DNA of 64,000 nt. Origin: JB111 sp049856295. GTDB taxonomy: Bacteria > Actinomycetota > Actinomycetes > Actinomycetales > Actinomycetaceae. The translations under genes and the position numbers were made by a program. Within the stretch, counting starts at the first letter, position 1. Each line of letters starts with the position of its first letter. The notes under the pieces were generated by a model. The model did not search any database. It was given only the letters and a program-made list of their open reading frames with translations, and had not been told where the DNA came from. The stretch spans positions 186,001 through 250,000 of the forward strand of contig NZ_JBNDMZ010000001.1 of NCBI RefSeq assembly GCF_049856295.1, given 5' to 3'. This document shows positions 50,532-60,366 of this stretch, piece by piece.

Positions 50532-50561
50532 GTGGAGTGAAGTGGAGTAACGTGGGGGTCA
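50532..50561 (+). promoter_or_regulatory. Three MraZ-type boxes and the mraZ promoter
   Basis: GTGGAGTGAA, GTGGAGTAAC and GTGGGGGTCA are three head-to-tail 10-bp units, the layout of MraZ boxes in E. coli (TGGGN repeats with 5-base spacers). TAACGT (50548-50553) inside them is a -10 candidate, so MraZ binding would overlap the promoter. The mraZ ATG is 38 bases further, with AGGGAGGT before it. Confidence 0.8.
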
Positions 50562-50598
50562 CGGGAGCGGCAGGGCGACGAGCGAGGGAGGTGCCGCG

Positions 50599-51030
50599 AT
50601 GTTCCTCGGTACCTACGAGCCGCGCCTGGACGACAAGGGCCGGCTGATCCTGCCGGCCAAGTTCCGCGCCGACCTCGCCGACGGCCTCGTCCTCACCCGG
50701 GGTCAGGACCGCTGCCTCTTCGCCTTCCCCGCCGCGGAGTTCGAGTCCATGCACGAGCGGCTCCGGCAGGCGCCGGTGACCTCCAAGCAGGCCCGCGACT
50801 ACCTGCGCGTGTTCCTCTCCGGCGCCTCGGACGAGGTGCCGGACAAGCAGGGCCGCCTGACGATCCCGGCGAACCTGCGCCGCTACGCGGGCCTCGAGCG
50901 CGAGACCGCCGTCATCGGCGCGGGCAGCCGGATCGAGATCTGGGACGCCACCGCGTGGGCCGAGTACCTCGCCGCCCAGGAGGAGTCGTTCGCGGACACG
51001 GCGGAGGAGGTGGTCCCGGGCCTCTTCTGA
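50599..51030 (+). CDS. mraZ: Transcriptional regulator MraZ
   Basis: 143 residues with two SpoVT/AbrB-like MraZ domains: YEPRLDDKGRLILPAKFR (about 6-23) and SDEVPDKQGRLTIPANLRRYAGL (about 76-98), both containing the DK-x-GR core. MraZ forms a ring and represses its own dcw operon through tandem GTGG boxes, which are present just upstream. ATG at 50599 follows AGGGAGGTGCC. It is the first gene of the division and cell-wall cluster. Confidence 0.97.
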   Translation: MFLGTYEPRLDDKGRLILPAKFRADLADGLVLTRGQDRCLFAFPAAEFESMHERLRQAPVTSKQARDYLRVFLSGASDEVPDKQGRLTIPANLRRYAGLERETAVIGAGSRIEIWDATAWAEYLAAQEESFADTAEEVVPGLF

Positions 51031-51381
51031 CCCGCCGACCTCCGCACGTCCCCGCCCGATCACCGCACGTCCCTGACAACTCCACAGCTGCACGGCACAC
51101 CGGAGCTCGCCACGCGAGGTCTCCCACCGCACCGACGCACTTCCCCGGCGCCGGTGCCCCCGCCCCCGGCGCACTTCCCCGGCGCCGGAGCGGAGGTGGG
51201 AGTCCTGGCGGTACGAGCCGGATCGCACCCCGAGGTCGTGCCGCCAGCCTCAGAGCCCGATCGTCGCCCGCGACGAGCACGACCGACCGGATCCACGACG
51301 ACGAACGACCACGACGCACCACCGCCGACCCGCCCGTCATCCCCGCCCCGCACACCCCACGACCGCCCGAGAGGAGGACCG
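51031..51381. other. Spacer between mraZ and rsmH with repeats
   Basis: 350 bases without a supported gene. CGCACTTCCCCGGCGCCGG occurs at 51136-51154 and again at 51170-51188. The frames that stay open here have poor codon use. The long gap inside an otherwise tightly packed cluster could carry an additional promoter for rsmH. Confidence 0.55.
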
Positions 51382-52532
<1,151 letters not shown>

Positions 52533-52536
<4 letters not shown>

Positions 52537-52958
52537 GCGCCCAGCCCGTTCCCGCGCCGGCCCGCGCGCCACGCCGCACGACGGCCGCGCCGGCCCCGGT
52601 CACCACCCGACGGCAGCGATCCCGGCTCACGGTCGTCCCCAGCCCGGTCCCGGCGCGCTCGCGGGCGCCGTTCGTCGCGCTACTCGCGGCCATCCTGCTC
52701 GCGGCCCTCGCCACCGTGCTCGTGCTCAACATCCGCATGGCTGAGGCCGCCTACGCCCTCCACGACCGGCAGATGGACCTCGCGCTCGTCGAGGAGTCGG
52801 TCGCGGCGCTCGAGGTCGAGATCGACGCCGCCGGCGCCTCCTCGGTCCTCGACGAGCGCGCGCAGGAGCTCGGCATGACCCGCCCGCAGACCACCTACTT
52901 CATCGAGCTCGAGTCCGGTGAGATCACCGGCGGACCCACCGAGGAGGGAACGAACTGA
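52533..52958 (+). CDS. ftsL: FtsL-like division protein
   Basis: 141 residues: a basic Pro/Ala-rich cytoplasmic start (1-48), one membrane helix (about 49-70; FVALLAAILLAALATVLVL), then an outside coiled coil (AYALHDRQMDLALVEESVAALEVEI) ending in ERAQELGM. Size, topology and location between rsmH and ftsI identify FtsL despite low sequence conservation. It links FtsQ/FtsB to FtsWI at the septum. Start and stop overlap both neighbours (ATGA and TGATG). Confidence 0.9.
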
Positions 52959-54757
52959 TGCCACGCTCGCCGCTGGTGACGACCGCCCCGCGCGACTGGA
53001 TCCGACGCACGCGGATCCTCCTCGTCCTCCTCCTCGCGATCCTCCTCGTGGTCGCCGGCCGGCTCATCTGGGTCCAGGCCCTCGAGGGCCCGCAGCTCGC
53101 GAGCGACGCGCGGGACAACCGCATCCGCACCTACGCCGTCCAGGCGCAGCGCGGCGAGATCCTCGACGCGAACGGTGAGGTGCTGGCCACCTCGGTGCAG
53201 ACCTACAACCTCGGCGTCAACCAGCAGCTCATCACGAGCTACGAGGCGCGCGACGAGGACGGCGAGGTCGTCGGCACGGGCATCTCGGCCGCCGCCGAGC
53301 GCCTGGCCCCGATCCTCGACGTCGACCCCGCCGAGCTCGGCGCCCTCATGGTCGGCGACTCGACCTTCGCCTACATCGCCCGCGACGTCACTCCCGCGCA
53401 GTGGCGCCAGATCCGCGAGCTCGGGATCATCGGCATCGAGCCCGAGGCCACGGTCGACCGGCTCTACCCGAACGGCACCACGGGCGGCAACATCACCGGG
53501 TTCGTCGGCCGCGACGGCACCGGCCTCGCCGGGCTCGAGCAGTCCTACGAGGAGGTCCTCGCCGGCACCGACGGCTCGACCACGGTCGAGATCGGCCGCG
53601 ACGGCCAGGTCATCCCCGGCGCCACCCGCGAGGACGTCCCCGCGGTCCAGGGGCGCGACGTCCAGACCACGATCGACCGCGACCTCCAGTACGAGTGCCA
53701 GCGGATCATCGACGAGGCCGTCGAGCGCCACTCGGCCGCCTGGGGCGCCGTCGTCGTCGAGGAGGTCGGCACGGGCCGGATCCTCGCGCTGTGCGACAAC
53801 AACACCGTCGACCCCGGCAACTACCAGGAGTGGGCCGCCGAGGACCGCGGCTCACGCGCCGTGACCACCCCGTACATGCCCGGCTCGACCGGGAAGATCC
53901 CGACCTTCGCCACGGCGCTCGACGCGGGCGGTGTCGAGGTCGACGACGAGTGGCTGACCCCGGACACGATCACGATGCCCAACGGGCAGGAGTTCCGCGA
54001 CAACGACTCCCACGCCCCGATCACCCTGACGACCGCCGGCGTGCTCGCCCGCTCGTACAACACCGGCCTCGTCCAGATCGGCGACACCGTCCCCGCGGAC
54101 GTCCGGTACGACTACCTCCAGCGCTTCGGCCTCGGCCAGCGCACCGGCATCGAGCTGCCCGGCGAGTCCTCCGGCATCCTCGCGCCCTACGAGCAGTGGG
54201 ACGACCGGCAGTACTACACCTCGATGTTCGGCCAGGGCCTCGCGCTCACCGTCCTGCAGTCGACCTCGACCGCCGCCACGATCGCCAACGGCGGCGTGCG
54301 CATGGAGCCGCACATCGTCGAGGCCGTCGAGGAGACCGACGGCACGATGACGCCGACCCCGCTGCTCGACGGGCAGCGGGTCGTCAGCGAGGAGAGCGCC
54401 GCGGACACCCTCGCCATGATGGAGGGCGCCGTGACCGAGGAGGGCACCGCCCAGCTCGCCGCCGTCGACGGCTACCGCGTGGCCGGGAAGACCGGCACCG
54501 CCCAGGTCCCCGACGAGAACGGGGGGCTCACGGGCCGCGTCGGCACCTTCATCGGCGCGATCCCGGCCGAGGCCCCCGAGGTCGCGATCGGCGTCGTCAT
54601 GTACAACGCCGCCGGGGCGTCCTACGGTTCGCGCGTGGCCGCTCCCGTCTTCGCCGAGGTCGCCGAGTTCACGATGGCGCACCTGGGCGTCCCGCCGTCG
54701 ACCGAGCCCGCTCCGTACCTGCCGCTCGAGCCCGGGGTGGAGTGGGGGCCGCAGTGA
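52958..54757 (+). CDS. ftsI: Septal peptidoglycan transpeptidase FtsI (PBP3)
   Basis: 599 residues, a class B penicillin-binding protein. One N-terminal membrane helix (about 19-40) precedes the PBP dimerisation domain beginning at QRGEILDANGEVLA. Transpeptidase motifs are S310-T-G-K313, S-Y-N in RSYNTGLVQ, and KTG in AGKTGTAQVP. It cross-links septal peptidoglycan as partner of FtsW. There is no C-terminal PASTA domain. Start overlaps ftsL by one base; murE begins inside its stop. Confidence 0.96.
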   Translation: MPRSPLVTTAPRDWIRRTRILLVLLLAILLVVAGRLIWVQALEGPQLASDARDNRIRTYAVQAQRGEILDANGEVLATSVQTYNLGVNQQLITSYEARDEDGEVVGTGISAAAERLAPILDVDPAELGALMVGDSTFAYIARDVTPAQWRQIRELGIIGIEPEATVDRLYPNGTTGGNITGFVGRDGTGLAGLEQSYEEVLAGTDGSTTVEIGRDGQVIPGATREDVPAVQGRDVQTTIDRDLQYECQRIIDEAVERHSAAWGAVVVEEVGTGRILALCDNNTVDPGNYQEWAAEDRGSRAVTTPYMPGSTGKIPTFATALDAGGVEVDDEWLTPDTITMPNGQEFRDNDSHAPITLTTAGVLARSYNTGLVQIGDTVPADVRYDYLQRFGLGQRTGIELPGESSGILAPYEQWDDRQYYTSMFGQGLALTVLQSTSTAATIANGGVRMEPHIVEAVEETDGTMTPTPLLDGQRVVSEESAADTLAMMEGAVTEEGTAQLAAVDGYRVAGKTGTAQVPDENGGLTGRVGTFIGAIPAEAPEVAIGVVMYNAAGASYGSRVAAPVFAEVAEFTMAHLGVPPSTEPAPYLPLEPGVEWGPQ

Positions 54758-56295
54758 CCCCCGCGCTGCGGCCGACCGCCGTCGCGCCCGTCGACCTCGC
54801 CGACCTCGCGCGGGCTGCCGGCGCGCACCTCGTCGGTGCGCCTCCGGAACCCGGGACGGCGGTGTCCGGGGTCGTCGCGGACAACCGGCGGGTCACCGGA
54901 GGAGAGCTCTTCGTCGCCCGGCCCGGCGCCCGCCACCACGCCGCGCGGTTCACGTCCGACGCCGTCGCACGGAGTGCGGCCGCGGTCCTCACGGACGCCG
55001 CGGGCGCCGACCTCGCGCGCGCCGACGGGGAGCCGGGCGTCCCGGTCCTCGTCGTCGACGACGTCGCCGCCGTGGTCGGTCCGCTCGCCGCGCTGGCCTG
55101 GGGCAACCCCGCGGACCGGCTGCGCACGTACGCACTGACCGGCACGAACGGCAAGACGACGACGGCGTTCATGGTCGACCACGTGCTCACCGCGCTCGGG
55201 CGCACGACCGGCCTCATCGGCACGGTCGAGATCCGGATCGCCGGGACCTCCGTGCCCGCCGCGCTCACCACGCCGCAGGCCGACGAGCTGCACGCCGTGC
55301 TCGCCGCCATGGTCGAGGCGGGCGTCACCGACCTCGTCATGGAGGTCTCCTCGCACGCGCTCATGCTCGGCCGGGTCGACGGCGTGACGTTCGACGTCGC
55401 CGGCTTCACCCACCTCACGCCCGACCACCTCGACCTGCACGGCTCCGTCGAGGAGTACTTCGCGGCGAAGGCCCGCCTGTTCGCGCCCGAGCGCTCGCGC
55501 GCCGGGGTCGTCACGGTCGACGACGAGTGGGGCCGGCGCCTGGCCGCGTCTGCCGAGGAGGCCCGCCCCGGGGACGTGTGGAGCCTCGGGCACGACGCCG
55601 ACGCGCAGCTGGGCGTCCGGTCCGGCGCTCCCGGCGAGCTCACCCTGGTGGGGGAGGACGGCCGGGTGGCGACCTCCACGGACATGCCGGGCGCGTTCAA
55701 CGTGGCCAACGCGGCGCTCGCCGTCGGCATGGTCTGGCGCGCGGGGCACGACCCGGCCGAGATCGAGCGGGCCCTCGCCGGTGCCGGCGGCGTGAGCCCC
55801 GCCGTGCCCGGACGGATGGAGGTCCTCGCCGAGGCGCCCCGGGTCGTCGTCGACTTCGCCCACAACACCGAGGCCCTCGAGACCGTGCTCACCGAGCTGC
55901 GGCCGACCACCCGCGGACGCCTGTGGTGCGTGACCGGATCCGCCGGGGACCGCGACGCCGTCAAGCGCCCGCTCATGGGGGCCGTCGCGGCCCGCCTCGC
56001 CGACGAGGTCGTCGTCACCGACGACGACCCGCACTCCGAGGACCCCGCCGCCATCCGCGCCGAGATCCTCGCCGGCGCCCACGCGGTCGAGGGCGCGTCC
56101 GTGACCGAGGTCGGCGACCGGCGCACCGCGATCGCCCACGCGATCCTCGCCGCGGCGCCCGAGGACACGGTCCTGCTCGCCGGTCGCGGGCACGAGACGG
56201 TCCAGGAGGTCGGGGACGTCGCCCACCACCTCGACGACCGCGAGGAGGCCCGGGCGGCCCTCGCGCGTCGCGCGTCGGGGGAGGATGAGGCGTGA
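54754..56295 (+). CDS. murE: UDP-MurNAc-tripeptide synthetase MurE
   Basis: 513 residues, a Mur ligase that adds the third stem-peptide amino acid. N-terminal UDP-binding domain SGVVADNRRVTGGELFVA, ATPase loop TGTNGKTTT (about 129-137), and LTPDHLDLHGSVEEYFAAK with the carbamylated Lys region. The specificity motif reads DDPHSEDP (424-431). DAP-adding enzymes have DNPR there, so Lys or Orn is the more likely substrate (inferred). GTG at 54754 overlaps the ftsI stop. Confidence 0.95.
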   Translation: MTPALRPTAVAPVDLADLARAAGAHLVGAPPEPGTAVSGVVADNRRVTGGELFVARPGARHHAARFTSDAVARSAAAVLTDAAGADLARADGEPGVPVLVVDDVAAVVGPLAALAWGNPADRLRTYALTGTNGKTTTAFMVDHVLTALGRTTGLIGTVEIRIAGTSVPAALTTPQADELHAVLAAMVEAGVTDLVMEVSSHALMLGRVDGVTFDVAGFTHLTPDHLDLHGSVEEYFAAKARLFAPERSRAGVVTVDDEWGRRLAASAEEARPGDVWSLGHDADAQLGVRSGAPGELTLVGEDGRVATSTDMPGAFNVANAALAVGMVWRAGHDPAEIERALAGAGGVSPAVPGRMEVLAEAPRVVVDFAHNTEALETVLTELRPTTRGRLWCVTGSAGDRDAVKRPLMGAVAARLADEVVVTDDDPHSEDPAAIRAEILAGAHAVEGASVTEVGDRRTAIAHAILAAAPEDTVLLAGRGHETVQEVGDVAHHLDDREEARAALARRASGEDEA

Positions 56296-57764
56296 TCACC
56301 ATCGGACTCGACGCGGTCGCCCGCGCCACCGGCTCGTCCTCGCAGGTCGGAGACCTCCTCGTCACCGGCGGCGTCCTCCAGGACTCCCGCGAGGTCGGCC
56401 CCGGGGACCTGTTCGTCGCCATCGTCGGCGAGCGCACCGACGGGCACGCGCACGTCGCCTCCGCGCTCGCCGCCGGCGGTGTCGGGGCCCTCGTCACGGA
56501 CCCGGCCCGCCCGCTCGCCGACGGCGTCGACGCGTCCCGCCTCGTCGTCGTCCCGGACACCGTCGCCGCCCTCGGCGACCTCGCCCGCCACTCGCTCGCC
56601 GAGCTGCGCGGGGCCGTGCGGCCCGCAGGTGAGCGCCCCGGCGTCGTCGCCGTCACCGGCTCGGTCGGCAAGACGACGACGAAGGACCTCCTCGTCGACC
56701 TCCTCACCCCCCGCGGCCCGCTCGTCGCGCCGCCCGGCTCGCTCAACAACGAGGTCGGCCTGCCGCTGACCGTGCTGCGCGCGGACGAGGCGACGACGAC
56801 CCTCGTCCTCGAGATGGGCGCCGACCGCGTCGGCAACCTCGAGTACCTCACCTCGGTGGCGCCGCCCGACGTGGCGATCGTGCTTGCCGTCGGCCGCGCC
56901 CACCTCGGCCACTTCGGCGGGATCGACAACGTCGCCCGCACGAAGTCCGAGCTCGTGGCCGGCCTCGTCCCCACCGGCACCGCCGTCCTCAACGCCGACG
57001 ACCACCGGGTCGCCGCGATGGCCTCCCTCGCGCCCGGCGACGTCCTCACGTTCTCCGCCGCGGGCGACCCGGCCGCCGACCTCGCCGCGACCGACGTGCG
57101 CGCCGACGACGCCGGACGGGCGAGCTTCACCGTGCGCACCCCGTCGGGCAGCGCGCAGGTGCGCCTCGCGCTCGTCGGTCCCCACCACGTGGCCAACGCG
57201 CTCGCCGCGACCGCCGCCGGCCTCGCGCTGGGGGAGGACCTCGACGCCCTCGCCGCCCGCCTCGCCGTGGCCGGTCCGCGCTCCGCCCACCGCACCGCGG
57301 TGTCGACGCTCGCCGGCGACGTCCTCCTCCTCGACGACTCGTACAACGCCAACCCCGACTCGATGCGCGCCGGGCTCGCGACGCTCGAGGCGATCGCGCC
57401 CGGTCGGCGCCGGGTCGCCGTGCTCGGCCACATGCTCGAGCTCGGCGAGGAGTCCGCCGCCGAGCACGCGGGTCTCGCCGAGGTCCTGCTCGCGCGGGGG
57501 ATCGAGGCGGTCGTCGTCGTCGGCGAGGAGGCGGCGCCGTTGGCGGCCGCCGCACGCGACGCGGGAATCCAGGTGGACGACCTGACCGGGTCGACCCCGG
57601 AGGTCATCGCGGCGCGCGTGCGGGAGGTCGCCCACCCCGGCGACGCGGTCCTGCTCAAGGGCTCGCGCGGGTCCGGCGTGTGGGAGGTCGCGGACCTTCT
57701 CACATCGACCGACGGCCTCGCCTCGGCGCCTGACGCGCCCGGGGACGAGAAGATGCGCCCATGA
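56292..57764 (+). CDS. murF: UDP-MurNAc-pentapeptide synthetase MurF
   Basis: 490 residues. It adds D-Ala-D-Ala to complete the stem peptide in the cytoplasm. ATPase loop TGSVGKTTTKD at about 121-131; PPGSLNNEVGLPLTVL, LEMGADRVGNLEYLT and DDSYNANPDSMRAGL are MurF hallmarks. GTG at 56292 overlaps the murE stop (GTGA). The mraY ATG overlaps its own stop. Confidence 0.96.
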   Translation: MITIGLDAVARATGSSSQVGDLLVTGGVLQDSREVGPGDLFVAIVGERTDGHAHVASALAAGGVGALVTDPARPLADGVDASRLVVVPDTVAALGDLARHSLAELRGAVRPAGERPGVVAVTGSVGKTTTKDLLVDLLTPRGPLVAPPGSLNNEVGLPLTVLRADEATTTLVLEMGADRVGNLEYLTSVAPPDVAIVLAVGRAHLGHFGGIDNVARTKSELVAGLVPTGTAVLNADDHRVAAMASLAPGDVLTFSAAGDPAADLAATDVRADDAGRASFTVRTPSGSAQVRLALVGPHHVANALAATAAGLALGEDLDALAARLAVAGPRSAHRTAVSTLAGDVLLLDDSYNANPDSMRAGLATLEAIAPGRRRVAVLGHMLELGEESAAEHAGLAEVLLARGIEAVVVVGEEAAPLAAAARDAGIQVDDLTGSTPEVIAARVREVAHPGDAVLLKGSRGSGVWEVADLLTSTDGLASAPDAPGDEKMRP

Positions 57765-58846
57765 CAGCCGTCCTCGTAGGTGCCGGCGTGGCGCTCGTCG
57801 TCACGCTGCTCGGCACACCCGCGTTCATCCGGCTCCTCGTGCGCCGCGAGTACGGCCAGTTCATCCGCCAGGACGGGCCGACGAGTCACCAGACCAAGCG
57901 CGGCACGCCGACGATGGGCGGCGTCATCATCATCGCCGCCACCGTCATCGGCTACGCGGTCGCCAACCTCTCGGCCGGGCGGCTTCCGCACGTGTCGGGC
58001 CTGCTCCTGCTCTACCTCATGGTCGGCATGGGGGTCATCGGGTTCCTCGACGACTACATCAAGATCTCCCGGGCCCGGTCCCTCGGGCTCGACGCGCGGG
58101 CGAAGATCATCGGGCAGGCGTTCATCGGCATCTCCTTCGCCGTGCTCGCCCTCCAGTTCCCGTCGGAGAACAACCGCACGCCCGCCTCGACGGCGATCTC
58201 GTGGGTCCGCGACCTGCCCCTCGACCTCGCCTTCGCGGGTGCCGCCATCGGGCTCGTGCTCTTCATCATCTGGGCGAACTTCCTCATCACGGCCTGGACG
58301 AACGCCGTCAACCTCACCGACGGCCTCGACGGGCTGGCCACGGGCACGTCCGCGATCGTCTTCGCCGCGTACACGGGCATCGCGTTCTGGCAGTCGAACC
58401 AGTCCTGCCAGGTGCTCGCCGAGCCCGGCGCCGGCTGCTACGAGATCCGCGACCCGCGGGACCTGACGATCATCGCTGCCTGCATCGTCGGCGCGTGCCT
58501 CGGGTTCCTGTGGTGGAACACCAACCCCGCGAAGATCTTCATGGGGGACACGGGCTCCCTCGCCCTCGGCGGCGCCCTGGCCGGGATGACGATCCTCACC
58601 CGCACCGAGTTCCTCGGGGTCGTCATCGGCGGACTGTTCGTCGCCGTCGTCATCTCCGACGTCATCCAGATCGGGGTCTACAAGGCCACCGGCAAGCGGG
58701 TGTTCAAGATGGCCCCGCTGCACCACCACTTCGAGCTCTCCGGCTGGGGCGAGGTGACGATCGTCGTGCGGTTCTGGCTCGTCGCGCTGCTGTGCGCCGC
58801 CGCGGGCCTCGCGATCTTCTACGGTGAGTGGGTCGCGGTCTCATGA
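57761..58846 (+). CDS. mraY: Phospho-MurNAc-pentapeptide translocase MraY
   Basis: 361 residues with about ten membrane helices. Conserved cytoplasmic motifs are QDGPTSHQTKRGTPTMGG, GFLDDYIK with the Asp pair, TNAVNLTDGLDGLATG, FMGDTGSLALGG and the HHHFELSGW loop. It links the MurNAc-pentapeptide to undecaprenyl phosphate, making lipid I. Translation is coupled to both neighbours by ATGA overlaps. Confidence 0.97.
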   Translation: MTAVLVGAGVALVVTLLGTPAFIRLLVRREYGQFIRQDGPTSHQTKRGTPTMGGVIIIAATVIGYAVANLSAGRLPHVSGLLLLYLMVGMGVIGFLDDYIKISRARSLGLDARAKIIGQAFIGISFAVLALQFPSENNRTPASTAISWVRDLPLDLAFAGAAIGLVLFIIWANFLITAWTNAVNLTDGLDGLATGTSAIVFAAYTGIAFWQSNQSCQVLAEPGAGCYEIRDPRDLTIIAACIVGACLGFLWWNTNPAKIFMGDTGSLALGGALAGMTILTRTEFLGVVIGGLFVAVVISDVIQIGVYKATGKRVFKMAPLHHHFELSGWGEVTIVVRFWLVALLCAAAGLAIFYGEWVAVS

Positions 58847-60366
58847 CCGTCCCCCCGGACGAGGCCCGCGCGGCGTGGGCCGAGCGGTCGGCGGCCGAGC
58901 TCGCCTCGGCGAGGGTCGGCGTCGTCGGCCTCGGCACGTCCGGCCGGGCCGCGCTGCGCGCGCTGGCCGGCCGCGTGGGCGAGCTCGTGGCCACCGACTC
59001 GCGAGACGAGGCGCTCGAGGCGGCCCGGTCCGACGCCCCCGGCGCGCGGCTCGCCGCCGGCGCCACCCCGGAGCAGCTCGCCGAGGCCACGCTCGACCTC
59101 GCGCCCGACGTCCTCGTCGTCTCGCCCGGCGTCCCCGCCACCTCGCCGCTGCTCACCCGGGCGGCGGCCGCCGGGATCCCGGTGTGGAGCGAGATCGAGC
59201 TCGCCTGGCGTCTCCAGCGCCCGCGCCGCGACGGCCGGTACGCGCCCTGGCTCGCCGTCACCGGAACGAACGGCAAGACGACGACCGTGACGATGACCGC
59301 CGCGATCCTCGCCGCCGCCGGGCTCGACGCGCCGGCGGTCGGCAACGTCGGCACCCCGCCGGTCGAGATCGTCACCGCGGGCGGCGAGGGGCCGGACGTC
59401 CTGCCCGCCGAGCTGTCGAGCTTCCAGCTGCACTCGACCCACTCGCTCGCCCCGCTGGCCGCGACCTGCCTCAACGTGGCGCCCGACCACCTCGACTGGC
59501 ACGGCTCGTTCGCGGCCTACCGGGCCGACAAGGCGCGCGTGTACCGCGGCGTCACCGGGCTGTGCGTCTACTCCGAGGCGGACCCCGTCACGCGCGAGAT
59601 GGTCGAGGAGGCCGACGTCGCCGAGGGTGCCCGCGCGGTCGGCCTCACGCTCGGGCCGCCCGCCGTGTCGCAGGTCGGCGTCGTCGAGGGGGTCCTCGCC
59701 GAGCGCGTGGGCGCGGACCGGTGGACGGCGGCGACCGAGCTCGGCGAGGTCGCCGACCTCGCGCACCTGCTCGGTGCCGGGGCGGGCGCGGAGGACGTGC
59801 CCGACCACCTCGTGCTCGACGCCCTCGCCGCCGCGACGCTCGCCCGCGCCGCGGGCGCCGAGCCCCACCACGTCCGCGACGCCCTGCGCGCCTACCGTGC
59901 CGAGGACCACCGGGCCACCCACGTCGCGACCCACGGCGGGGTCCGGTTCGTCGACGACTCCAAGGCCACGAACGCCCACGCGGCCGACGCCGCCCTCGCC
60001 GCCCACGGCGACCGCTCGGTCGTGTGGATCGCCGGCGGGCTCGCCAAGGGCGCCCGCTTCGACGAGCTCGTCGCCGCGCACGCCCACCGGCTCGCGCACG
60101 TCGTCCTCATCGGGCGCGACCGCGAGCCGATGCTCAGCGCTCTGGGGCGACACGCACCCGACGTCCCGCTCGTCGAGGTCGTTCCGGACGACGATGAGAC
60201 GGTGATGGAACGCGCCGTCGGGCTGGCCGCGTCCCGGGCGCTGCCCGGGCAGACCGTGCTGCTGGCCCCCGCCAGCGCCTCCATGGACCAGTTCCGCAGC
60301 TACGACCACCGCGGGCGCGTGTTCGCCGACGCGGTCGCCGCCCTCGCGACGCAGGAGGAGAGATGA
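58843..60366 (+). CDS. murD: UDP-MurNAc-L-alanine:D-glutamate ligase MurD
   Basis: 507 residues. N-terminal VGVVGLGTSGRAALRAL binds the UDP substrate; the ATPase loop is TGTNGKTTT (about 142-150); ELSSFQLHST, NVAPDHLDWHGSFAAY and FVDDSKATNAHA follow. It adds D-glutamate to UDP-MurNAc-L-Ala. ATG at 58843 overlaps the mraY stop and is preferred to an upstream in-frame ATG at 58828 inside mraY. Confidence 0.96.
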   Translation: MTVPPDEARAAWAERSAAELASARVGVVGLGTSGRAALRALAGRVGELVATDSRDEALEAARSDAPGARLAAGATPEQLAEATLDLAPDVLVVSPGVPATSPLLTRAAAAGIPVWSEIELAWRLQRPRRDGRYAPWLAVTGTNGKTTTVTMTAAILAAAGLDAPAVGNVGTPPVEIVTAGGEGPDVLPAELSSFQLHSTHSLAPLAATCLNVAPDHLDWHGSFAAYRADKARVYRGVTGLCVYSEADPVTREMVEEADVAEGARAVGLTLGPPAVSQVGVVEGVLAERVGADRWTAATELGEVADLAHLLGAGAGAEDVPDHLVLDALAAATLARAAGAEPHHVRDALRAYRAEDHRATHVATHGGVRFVDDSKATNAHAADAALAAHGDRSVVWIAGGLAKGARFDELVAAHAHRLAHVVLIGRDREPMLSALGRHAPDVPLVEVVPDDDETVMERAVGLAASRALPGQTVLLAPASASMDQFRSYDHRGRVFADAVAALATQEER

